Assembly (NCBI GenBank): GCA_977017575.1
Contig: CDRNVI010000083.1
Location: 372,001-436,000, forward strand
DNA from: Paramoeba atlantica
Taxonomy: Eukaryota > Discosea
Direction: 5' to 3'
Length of the DNA stretch: 64,000 nucleotides
This document shows positions 10,901 to 20,003 of this stretch, in pieces. How positions within the stretch are numbered: position 1 is the stretch's first letter; every line of letters begins with the position of its first letter. A program made the translations under genes and the position numbers. The notes under the pieces were generated by a model. It had not been told where the DNA came from and did not search any database. It worked only from the letters and a program-made list of their open reading frames with translations.

Positions 10901-11906
10901 CGGAGGAAGAAAACCTGGAAAACTTTCTTCTGCACGATGGCCGAACAGACCTTTATAGCTCAAATGTAGTTTCGACGCCCCGGTCCGATTCGCGGATCGT
11001 GTTACGGTTCCTTCGGAGATGTTCAAGGCGGTTTGTTTATCGAATGTCCACGCCACTGTGCATTTGGTTCCTTTTTTTATTGAAGAACAAGACTTCTGTA
11101 TGCGCTCGAAAGGAATGGGGAATTCGGTGTCTGGATTTATCGATTTTATGATGCCACCGATGTGGTTGTCTTGTTCCGGATTTCCTTCGCTATAAAGTAT
11201 GCTGATGACTTGATTTGTTGTTTCAGTTGGTTTGTCCTTTTCTTGTGTGTCTGGCGTGATGCAGTCGTAGAACTCGGTGTTACTTCCATACTCCTTGGTT
11301 TTGGGGCCCGGAGTCGTGCTAATTACCTGTATTTCGCTCGATGTGTCAGGTCGGAAACCTTCGTCGCCGTTGGGCGCAATTTCGCCGTACTGAATCGGTT
11401 CGTTGTTTTGTACGCGTCCGTTTTCCTGGACGTTCTTTGTACTCTTGTTGTGCTCGTTTTCCTTTTGGATGATAGCATCCTGCAGAACTTTAGCCTTCTT
11501 ACGGTAACTGTCCATGGCAACGGCCGACGGATTTAACGGTCGTAAAACGAGTTCATCCAGAGTAGTGGGATCTTTTGGTGGAGGGGTGGCCGCCTGAGCG
11601 TACGTTGGTTCCTTGCTCCAGTTCGTAAATGCTGTGTTCCGAGCGGTGTTCGTTCTTATTTTGATGCATCCTTCTGGGTGACGAATGGTTGGGCTCTCGT
11701 CTTGCGACACTTTGTCAGCTCTTGTCTGAAGAAGGTTGAGTTGTTTGTTTCGCCGATTGAAGAAATTTGAAGACAGCAGTGCGTTCTTAATTGTGACTTT
11801 GCAGTCACTTTTCGGCAGTGGGGTCGGCGATCGACGCATCGACGGAGGAGGAGATTGTGGACACTCAGATGGCGTTGATGGTGGTGACTCAGATGGCGTT
11901 GATGGT
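7935..11906 (-). mobile_element. B element inserted in C (6-bp target duplication)
   Basis: A 3972-bp B-family REL LINE, 5'-truncated within the Pro/Ser-rich N-terminal region. It is flanked by TGGCCA on both sides. The 3' end is AGTGGAGCGC..., a few bases short of the GCCCG seen in other B copies, with no A tail. It is same-strand as its host C. Near-identical B sequence occurs at 26316-26707, 28065-30510 and 45777-48046. Confidence 0.85.
8093..11906 (-). CDS. B element RT plus REL nuclease, N-terminally truncated
   Basis: A frame of about 1270 residues, open from the truncation point. A Met at 11839 could start a 1248-aa product; the full-length family start is the ATG at 47738. Visible parts in order are a Pro/Ser-rich N-terminus, a basic linker, then RT with SPGPTGTTDSIV, MQNAFNSP (motif A), GVRQGSALASLYF (motif B) and YIDD (AYIDDITLVS). 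The finger CPGC...H...GCAQC, the cluster CIAC...H...C and the nuclease core GPDLVIYW...FYDLTVIH follow. No stop interrupts it. It acts by target-primed reverse transcription as in R2/CRE-type LINEs (family knowledge). Confidence 0.85.
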
Positions 11907-14118
11907 TGGCCACACGAATGATATCAGCCTGACCCTTGTCTTTCATCAAAGACTCGCGCACTGCATTGTGGTGGACTTCTTCCGTAACCGCTTCATCAGT
12001 GAGAGGTCGTTGGCTGGAGAGCGAGTTCAGCGCTGGCAAATCCATTAGAGTAGCGGGAGCTGAAAGATGAATTGGTCGCTCCATAGCTGCTCGTTTGGAT
12101 TTGAAGAACGCTGCTTCGCGAATCGGTTCAGTTGGGGTGAGCCCGAGTCCTCCTTTCTTCAGTGGTAGCCTCATCCATGATATTTGGTCTTCGTTGAGGT
12201 TCCCGAACCATGAACATAGCGTGTTTGCCACCTGGGAATCAAACTGCCGACTGAGTTCCAAAGACGCATCAGGATGATGCACGCGTATGTCGTACCTGTG
12301 ACGCATATTCACGCAGTGCGATAGTAAAACGATAGAGACGTTGCTGGCCCCCATGTGCTGTAGGCGCCGGAAAGCTGCTTGATGCTTCACAACTTTTTGG
12401 ACTAATTTTTCGCTAACGCTTTCTTTCTCTCCGACGAAGGCCCCCAAAATGTTGGTAGCCCGGCTTTCGGATAAAACTCCCGCCTCCTGCAAGACGTGCG
12501 GAATGGGGATTCTTTCGATGCCTTCAAACCAGGCGCATTTTGTTGGGGATAATTCCACTAGCTTAGCAGTCAATAAAACTCGAAGACGGTTGTAAGCGTT
12601 GGCAATTAGTTCTGAGTCCTTTGATGCGAAGCTGATGTCGTCGATGTAGGCGTATATGCGAAGTGCCGGGAATTCTGAAGCAACGATCTCTAAAATTGGT
12701 TGCATAAACGCGCAGAACATAATCGTGGACAACGGCGACCCCTGCCTCACCCCGGCTGAACTTTTCAAGGTGGCTCCAAGATTGCCGTTGCTCCCGTAAT
12801 AAAGAAGTTCTGATGGACTGGAGTATTCGGCATTAAAGAGACGCTGAAAGGGGCGGAGACCATGGAATCCGAACACGGCTCTTGCAATTTCATCCCTGGC
12901 TGGTGAATTGAAGGCGTTTCTGAGATCAATAGCCAGAATGGCGCATCCCTCTGTGTATTTCTCGTTAAGCTTATGCACGACATGCTCGCAGCCAGACTTT
13001 ATCATAACACCAAACTGATAAGGCGCAAAGAGCGGGACAAGCTGTTTCTCGTGCCGCTGCAGAAGGACGATTTCGGCAAGCTTCAACCAGACCTCCCCCA
13101 CAGCGATTGGACGAATTCCGTTTCCAGGTTTGGGAATCGCTACAAGTCGCGCTCTCTTCACGCGTTTCATTACTTCTTCAGACAGTGATCCATTAATCAG
13201 GTCGGTAATCATGTGACACAAACTTAACGAGCACACCTCGTCGTCTAACAGGATGCGCAAAATTGAATCCGTTGTGCCTGTTGGTCCTGGCGCCGCCCCT
13301 TTGGCCATGCGTCTTCCGGCCTCCCGAAGCTCGACAGGCGTAATACACGCTGTCATCGGAGCATCTTGCGGGAGGCGAAATGTGGTGGGGAGATCTGGAT
13401 GCAAAGCACGAAGTTTTTCAATGGTTTCCGAGTCGCTGAGTGTTCGTGGTGTAATTTCCTGGTAATAACTCGGGACGCTTTGGAAACACACCCGTCTAAT
13501 GCCAGACTAGTTGCTTTCTTGATGGCCCGTTTGTCATCTATAAGACGTGGTCCGTTGGCGGTGGAGGTGTGTCCGTTTTGAGATTCGCCGTCTTGCAATG
13601 ACGAAAAATCGCGCGGGCGACGTCGACGTCGTTTCGCCGTTGCCTTCCGAATTGTGGCAAGAGAATATTTCATGGCTGATAACGTTCGATGCCATATGCG
13701 GTTCCTTTGTGGGTATGGGGATTCTGCGTAATCTCGAACGATGTCTCGGTAAATTGCAACTACGCAAGGAATGAATTCCGGTGCAACTGATCGCAGAGTA
13801 GGCATGGGCTCAAGATCTAGGTCGTTTTCTGTGTGTTGATAATTAACGCGAAGCGCCCGGTTAATTCTTTCTTCAGACCGGCAGCTTTTTATACTTCCAG
13901 GATCACTTTCCTGATGTGTGTTATTTTCCCACACGATCTTAAAGACGCGAACGTTTGCTTGCGGGGGAATATGACCAGTGAAGGTTGTTCCGATCTTGTG
14001 TCCCACAATCCCCACATACTCCATGGTCCATTTGTTCAAGTGCTTTCTTTTCTGCGACGCTTTAACGATTCCTTGTGATACGTTGAGGCTTGGCGAACAA
14101 TCAAAGCTCCAAGCCAAA
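11907..14118 (-). pseudogene. C element, N-terminal and RT part (5'-truncated, frameshifted)
   Basis: Minus frame from 14118 (AWSFDCSPSLNVSQG...) to about 13480, then a shift of frame into 13491-11907. The second frame carries LSDSETIEKLRALHP, GAAPGPTGTTDSIL, LRNAFNSP (motif A), GVRQGSPLST (motif B) and YIDD (AYIDDISFAS). The shift lies between SKASRV and the LRALHP region and is evident by alignment to B. The 5' end abuts R1 at 14119. The protein continues after the B insertion at 7934. Confidence 0.8.
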
Positions 14119-14211
14119 ATAATAAACAAAAAGGGGGTAATAAACAAAAAGGGGGTAATAAACAAAAAGGGGGTAATAAACAAAAAGGGGGTAATAAACA
14201 AAAAGGGGGTA
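14119..14211 (+). repeat. R1 array, about 5 units
   Basis: GGGGGTAATAAACAAAAA units directly at the truncated 5' end of C, with the G-rich strand running away from the element. Confidence 0.9.
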
Positions 14212-14305
14212 GAACATAAACTTGATGTCATTTTTTTTGGTACGTAACGTGCGGTAGGTTCAAGGTTCTCCCTTAAGCCTTCATTTTTTTTTTTTTTTTT
14301 TTTTT
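14212..14305 (-). other. 70-bp filler plus 22-nt A tail of second C copy
   Basis: Plus-strand T run at 14284-14305 is the poly(A) tail of the C copy that follows. The 72 bp before it are not recognised and have no match in the window that I can see. This resembles other post-poly(A) fillers (15039-15098, 26708-26764). Confidence 0.55.
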
Positions 14306-15038
14306 ACATATAAAAAATCCTCTCTTTTTATGTATATATTATCGGAATTACTAATGTGAACACTATTGTGGTATTCTTGATTTATCGTGTATTCAAAATT
14401 CACCGTTAAAGATTTCCTATTTTTTTTTTAACGCACCTCGCTAACGGCATTCAACTGGTATTCACAGGGCCGTTTCATCTCCATCGACCGGTGCCAAGTA
14501 TTTCCTAAATTGAGACATTGCGACCGAACCATTCAGTTCTTGCAATTGCAAAGCGAAATCCTGGTGAATCTTATCGCGTGCCAGTCCACATGCATCTGCA
14601 AGAGCCGACAATAATTCCTTGGTGTTTGGATGCATGGCGCCTCCAGAAAGCATGGGAATGCACAAAAACTGCTGTTTCGGAATTAAGCTCGACACGACGT
14701 ACCGGTTAATCTTACGCTTGATAGCGTCTCGCATGAGAATTGCGCCGCTGCGTTTGATGTTGGATTGTGAAAGCTCGTGTATGACGGTAAAATCATAAAA
14801 GATGTCCCCGTCTGCCCAATGGATGACTAAATCTGGCCCGGAATGGTGGAATGAACCAGATCCGCAAGTCCTTTGGTGTGACGCTTTATTTTCACCGTCA
14901 ACAGTGGTACCGCACTTTCCGCAGGTGTATGTCGCGAATTGTCTAGGTTCGAGCTCGCAGGGAATGCCGGCCTTAATACATAGCGCATAGAGTTGACGCA
15001 CCATTCTGTTGTGTTTTGTGGTAGCGTTAATCCCAGAG
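14306..15038 (-). mobile_element. second C copy, 3' part
   Basis: Near-identical to 7003-7738. It ends at TCCCAGAG (15031-15038); the same 8 bp restart the C sequence at 25932-25939. The intact C copy at 7731-7738 has the octamer once, so one insertion at this point split the copy. Confidence 0.9.
14462..15038 (-). pseudogene. second C copy, C-terminal nuclease fragment
   Basis: Carries the Cys cluster and GPDLVIHW...FYDFTVIH, ending DETAL. It differs from 7162-7738 by a handful of bases (for example at 14594 and 14717). The upstream frame resumes at 25932. Confidence 0.8.
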
Positions 15039-15098
15039 ACGAAGTGAGAACTTCCGCAATGGCATTGTCAAAATTGAACGTTAATGCCTCAGTCGCAG
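15039..15098 (-). other. 60-nt sense fragment between poly(A) and target duplication
   Basis: Lies between the A run of 2a (T's at 15099-15120) and the octamer. The minus frame reads TATEALTFNFDNAIAEVLTSS without stops; I do not recognise it. Its position matches the fillers at 26708-26764 and 60173-60394. Confidence 0.5.
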
Positions 15099-15307
15099 TT
15101 TTTTTTTTTTTTTTTTTTTTATGAATCGCGGCATTGCCTCTATATTTTGACCCAGTAGACGAACCAAGTACATAGTAGGTCCATTGGGGGGTATACGAAT
15201 TTAAAACAAGCAATCAAATTAGCAAATCTTTTTATTTCCACAGAAGTATATTTTCTTTTTCTTTTTTCTCAGCCCAAAACTAGCAATTCAATCTCCCCTA
15301 GGTATAT

Positions 15308-15854
15308 GATGATGATGATGTATTGGGCCTTTTGACTCCGAAAAGTTATGGCCCCTCAACTCCCCAAACGGGCAGTCCGAATACGTCTTGCGACGTATCC
15401 GGAGAGCCAGCCATAGCAAGCTACGGCTGACCTCCGCTTGGAGAGGAGTTAGGTTACAGCTAGGGAGGTGGGGTGCGCTATACCCCTGCGCCTTAGGTAA
15501 TGCAAATAAGGCGCCCCTTGACCAAAAAAAAACCACTCTATCTTTTGAGGGTGGATAAAAAAAAAACACAAACACATTCCAAAGATTAGCCCGAATGGCA
15601 CCCACCCTAGTTTCTTAGTACCTTGTTATATTCGGTACCGGGCGGTGCCACCCATTCTACGTTGCCAGAATGATATCCACCCTAATTATTTAGTGCCTCG
15701 TTTTACTGGCACCGGGTAGTGTCATCCATATTGTCTTCGTTGTGCTCACCCTAGTTCTTTAGCGTCTTGTTATGCGACGCCGGGTGAGTTAGCTCGGGAA
15801 GCTGGGATCGCTAAGTCCCATCATCCGACATAAGCCGGATGCCCTGACATAACC
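15308..15854 (-). mobile_element. SINE-like element with serial hairpins (13-bp target duplication)
   Basis: A 547-bp insertion in the 2a 3' UTR, flanked by CCCCTAGGTATAT at 15295-15307 and 15855-15867. On the minus strand it starts TTATGTCAGGGC, then hairpin CATCCGGC-TTAT-GTCGGATG (15843-15824). Three spaced hairpins follow, with stems GCGTC/GACGC (15782-15764), GTGCC/GGCAC (15714-15695) and GTACC/GGTAC (15640-15620). A long GC-rich body follows and it ends in (ATC)n. It has no coding capacity. A second, diverged copy is at 60151-61431. The long duplication and simple-repeat tail suggest it is moved by the AP-endonuclease (ingi-type) LINEs. I see no tRNA or 5S-like A/B box. Confidence 0.8.
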
Positions 15855-16198
15855 CCTAGGTATATACGACAAACAAGACACAGTAAAAATAAAAACAAGC
15901 AATCCAGGCCCAATCCATTCGCGCGTTCCGGACCGGGTCTTTCGACCACTCCACGGCCTGACTTGTGAACCCGTCCCTTGCTATACGGGAGGGCGCAGGC
16001 GCGGGCCTGTGTCGACAGCGACACGGTCGCGAAACAGGATGCTGGCCGACGGGGAGGAGATTCACTGCCCGTGTACTACCTCACTTGGGGTACCTAGCCC
16101 TCGCGGGCTAGGCGTGAGCATAGACTCTGTCGACCCGACCAGCACCCGTCCTGGATACCATGGCGTCTTCGTGCTGAAATAGGACTGTCAGTAGAGGC

Positions 16199-16983
16199 TT
16201 AAGCCTCTACCAAAGGATCCGCTGGGTCCTCTACGCGGATGCGCGAAACCATCATCCTGGCTTGAGAACGCATTAGCGTCACGTTCAGATCTGTTAGGAG
16301 ATCGTTTCGCGCTTGGTGTCGTGAAAGGAGCCCTTTGAATGCATTCGCCCGTTGGGTTCCGATGTCCCGGAGTAACGCTAGCGCACTCTCGCTCCAGGAA
16401 CCAAAGGATTCCACCACCATCGCTGTGAAGAGGTGTCCTGCTTTTTCTGCTTCTTGTCGCTGTCGCGCCTTGGTCTCCGCGAAGTGCTCGGCAAAAGACC
16501 CCGGGGTCACCCAGCTAGCATTGTGGACTGAGTCCAAATACTTTGTTTGCTGTGCGTGAGTGACCGCAAAATCTAGGACCATGCCTTGCGCTAAAGATCC
16601 TTTGGCGATGGAGGCATTTGGCAGAAATACGTCTGCTGGTCTCGTGAGAGCCCCCCCAGGACCCCGATTTCCCAAACTCTTCTCTCTCTGTGGCGCCAGG
16701 AAGGCTCTGCTGCAGAACGATGTAAATTGTTGGGCCAGAGCGTTGTGCCGTGAGATGATACCATGGCCGTTCTTGCAGAGCAAAGCGTGCTCTCCATTCT
16801 TGAGCAAGGGAAGGGTGCACCCGTCAGCTGGGCAAGGCCGATCTTCGGGGAAGACGTCCATGCCTAGCCACCAGCGTGTTAGGGTACGAAACTCCGTGTG
16901 GGTGAAAGCGTAGCCTCTGGTCTTGGAGGGAGTTGCGAAAGCCCAGTTTCCGGCCCCTTTTCCGGACTGCGAGATCCATCGCA
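16199..16983 (-). pseudogene. 2a REL nuclease fragment (about 260 residues)
   Basis: The frame opens at RWISQSGKGAGNW and continues through the finger CPADGC...GEHALLCKNGHG, SLGNRGPGGALTRPADVFLP and DFAVTHAQQ to the stop at 16199. The usual RPGDV is RPADV here, but the Asp is kept. All RT motifs are lost by truncation. Sequence is close to 2f (57181-57948) but clearly a separate subfamily. Confidence 0.8.
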
Positions 16984-16984
16984 G

Positions 16985-17094
16985 TTTTTTTTTTTCTTTT
17001 TTTTTTTTTTATTGTTCCCCAACTTTGTGACCAACAACGCCCCGATACGAGATAGATAACTTACCAAATCCTTTTTTTTTTTTTTTTTTTTTTT
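16985..17094 (-). other. two A runs flanking a 58-nt insert
   Basis: T runs at about 16986-17011 and 17073-17094 bracket 58 nt (17012-17069) that match nothing else here. On the minus strand these read as poly(A)-piece-poly(A), in line with end-to-end joining of short templates. Confidence 0.6.
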
Positions 17095-17670
17095 GAACCT
17101 AGATCTTGTTTACATTACAACCGGTTAATAATTTCACCTTTGTGCTTTCCCTCTAATAATTTCACCGGTGCTCGCTGTTTCCCGTCGCTGTCTAGGCGTT
17201 TGGTTTTTTTTTTTTGGGGGGGGGAGTAGTATTGATTCTAATGTTTATATCTATGTTTCGAACTTTCCACCACTTAAAACCTTTCACCCTACTTCCTTCC
17301 TTCCCCTACTTCCTTCCCCTCACCGCACTCACTTCCCTTCCCCCACTTACGCCCTACCGACTGACGCGTCCCTACTGACCGGCTCGTCCGCACTGTGGCC
17401 CATGTGGTCCAGGACCTCCGCTCCCACCCCGTTAGCAGTATAAGATACTTTGAGTTGCTGTACGAGGGTGGGAGACTTAGAGGAGACGAAACGCATAGCC
17501 GCCGTCACGCCGAGGGCAAAAAGCGGGAAGAGGGACATGGCGGGACGGACGCGGGGACAAGGAGAAACGACGCCCGAGCCCATCGGTCTGGACCTCTGCC
17601 CCGACCCCGTGAGCAAGTATACAATACTTTGGGCTGCTGGCACGGGGGTGGGGGACGCAAGAAACGTTAA
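17095..17670 (-). pseudogene. retrocopy of an unrecognised polyadenylated mRNA
   Basis: Minus-strand unit ending in a 22-nt A run (17094-17073) and starting right after the A run of copy 2b (17671-17703). It is GC-richer than its neighbours and resembles no LINE in the window. One frame (17643-17347) codes for 98 residues, with MSLFPLFALGVTAAMRF... from 17538. Another upstream frame reads KYCILAHGVGAEV. The motifs KYCILAHGVGAEV and KVSYTANGVGAEV show a roughly 50-bp internal duplication (around 17585-17635 and 17400-17450). No SL is visible, so it is probably 5'-truncated. The protein, if any, is not recognised; a non-coding RNA is possible. Confidence 0.45.
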
Positions 17671-18850
17671 AAGAAAAGTTTTTTTTTTTTTTTTTTTTTT
17701 TTTGCAATTAATAAGGGGGGAGAAGTATGAATCGCGGCATTGCCTCTATATTTTGACCCAGTAGACGAACCAAGTAGGTCCATTGGGGGGGGTATACGAG
17801 TTGAAAACAAACAATCAAATTAGCAATTCTTTTTCTGTCCACAGATGTACCTTTTTTCTCAGCCCAAAACTAGCAATTTAGTCTCCCCTAAGTATATACT
17901 ACAAACAAGAAAAACAGTAAAAATTAAAACAAGCAATCCATGCCCAATCCATTCGCGCGTTCCGGACCGGGTCTTTCGACCTCTCCACGGCCTGACTTGT
18001 GAACCCTTCCCTTGCTATACGGGAGGGCGCAGGCGCGGGCCTGTGTCGACAGCGACACGGTCACGAAACAGGATGCTGGCCGACGGGGAGGAGATTCACT
18101 ACCCGTGTACTACCTCACTTGGGGTACCTAGCCCTCGCGGGCTAGGCGTGAGTATAGACTCTGTCGACCCGACCAGCACCCGTCCTGGATACCATGGCGT
18201 CTTCGTGCTGAAATAGGACTGTCAGTCCGAATCCCTACCTATCTCACCTTGGGGTACCTCACTCACGAAGGCGAGGCGTGAGAATAGGCACTGTAGGCTC
18301 GATCGCTCCTGCCGGTCCGCAGCTGGCACGATTTGGTGTGGTGTCAGAGGGTGCCTCGTTCAGTAAAGCGAGACTGGCATGGATATCCACGTCTGCCATG
18401 CGTCTTACAAGCATTCGTGCCTGAGACCGCATGAGCGTAACGTTCATGTCCTGGAGAAGAAAAAACATTGACGCTTGCTCGGACATATCACCCTTACATG
18501 CTGCGGCTCTTTTTCCCGCGATCTTCTTCAGCATATGGAGGGACGTCGGGCTCCATGATCCGTACGATTCCACTACCATGGCGGTGAAATCATGTCCGGC
18601 CTCTATAGCCTCTTGCCTTTGTCCACGCTTGTGGTTCGTTGCATATTTCTCTGCGAAGGCCCCTGCAGCTACCATGCCAGCAGAACGGACCAGGTCCGTA
18701 TATTTCTGTTGCTGGACGTGGGTCACCGCAAAATCAAAGACAAGGCCTTTACCGAGCGTGTAGCTCGGAAGGAACACATCCCCTGGTCTTGTGAGTGCCC
18801 CCCCTGGACCTCTGTTGCCGAGGCTGTGCTCCCTTTTCGGAGACAAATTG

Positions 18851-18853
<3 letters not shown>
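17671..18853 (-). mobile_element. group 2 copy 2b, 5'-truncated
   Basis: A tail at 17671-17703, long 3' UTR (17704-18258), C-terminal coding part (18259-18853). It is cut at its 5' end after ...GACAAATTGGCC on the plus strand, exactly the point where 2c is cut. It has the longer 3' end (through the TTAATTGC stretch), unlike 2c and 2d. Confidence 0.85.
18259..18853 (-). pseudogene. 2b REL nuclease fragment
   Basis: Starts at ANLSPKREHSLGNRGPGGALTRPGDVFLP and keeps VFDFAVTHVQQ and the C-terminal tail to the stop at 18259. It is identical in sequence to the matching parts of 2c and 2d as far as I can read. Confidence 0.8.
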
Positions 18854-18881
<28 letters not shown>

Positions 18882-19971
18882 GTAGACGAACCAAGTAGGT
18901 CCATTGGGGGGGGTATACGAGTTGAAAACAAACAATCAAATTAGCAATTCTTTTTCTGTCCACAGATGTACCTTTTTTCTTAGCCCAAAACTAGCAATTT
19001 AGTCTCCCCTAAGTATATACTACAAACAAGAAAAACAGTAAAAATTAAAACAAGCAATCCATGCCCAATCCATTCGCGCGTTCCGGACCGGGTCTTTCGA
19101 CCTCTCCACGGCCTGACTTGTGAACCCTTCCCTTGCTATACGGGAGGGCGCAGGCGCGGGCCTGTGTCGACAGCGACACGGTCACGAAACAGGATGCTGG
19201 CCGACGGGGAGGAGATTCACTACCCGTGTACTACCTCACTTGGGGTACCTAGCCCTCGCGGGCTAGGCGTGAGTATAGACTCTGTCGACCCGACCAGCAC
19301 CCGTCCTGGATACCATGGCGTCTTCGTGCTGAAATAGGACTGTCAGTCCGAATCCCTACCTATCTCACCTTGGGGTACCTCACTCACGAAGGCGAGGCGT
19401 GAGAATAGGCACTGTAGGCTCGATCGCTCCTGCCGGTCCGCAGCTGGCACGATTTGGTGTGGTGTCAGAGGGTGCCTCGTTCAGTAAAGCGAGACTGGCA
19501 TGGATATCCACGTCTGCCATGCGTCTTACAAGCATTCGTGCCTGAGACCGCATGAGCGTAACGTTCATGTCCTGGAGAAGAAAAAACATTGACGCTTGCT
19601 CGGACATATCACCCTTACATGCTGCGGCTCTTTTTCCCGCGATCTTCTTCAGCATATGGAGGGACGTCGGGCTCCATGATCCGTACGATTCCACTACCAT
19701 GGCGGTGAAATCATGTCCGGCCTCTATAGCCTCTTGCCTTTGTCCACGCTTGTGGTTCGTTGCATATTTCTCTGCGAAGGCCCCTGCAGCTACCATGCCA
19801 GCAGAACGGACCAGGTCCGTATATTTCTGTTGCTGGACGTGGGTCACCGCAAAATCAAAGACAAGGCCTTTACCGAGCGTGTAGCTCGGAAGGAACACAT
19901 CCCCTGGTCTTGTGAGTGCCCCCCCTGGACCTCTGTTGCCGAGGCTGTGCTCCCTTTTCGGAGACAAATTG

Positions 19972-19974
<3 letters not shown>
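18854..19974 (-). mobile_element. group 2 copy 2c, 5'-truncated duplicate
   Basis: 28-nt A tail (18854-18881) directly joined to the cut 5' end of 2b. The body 18882-19974 repeats 2b from its alternative 3' end (...TTCGTCTAC) to the same 5' cut. Unit spacing from 2b to 2c to 2d is 1121 and 1122 bp. Confidence 0.85.
19380..19974 (-). pseudogene. 2c REL nuclease fragment
   Basis: Same content as 18259-18853 (RPGDVFLP...DFAVTH), cut at the same residue. It lacks RT and fingers. Confidence 0.8.

Positions 19975-20003
<29 letters not shown>

Larger units (their letters stand above)
15099..16984 (-). mobile_element. group 2 copy 2a, 5'-truncated
   Basis: Group 2 REL LINE remnant with a C-terminal coding part, the structured 3' UTR (hairpin at about 16084-16120) and a 22-nt A tail at 15099-15120. 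Its 3' UTR is interrupted by a SINE at 15308-15854. Confidence 0.8.

Noticed and set aside
15308-15854. tRNA-derived SINE or a tRNA gene
   Set aside because: No cloverleaf or A/B box could be made out; the hairpins have small stems with long AT loops unlike a tRNA.
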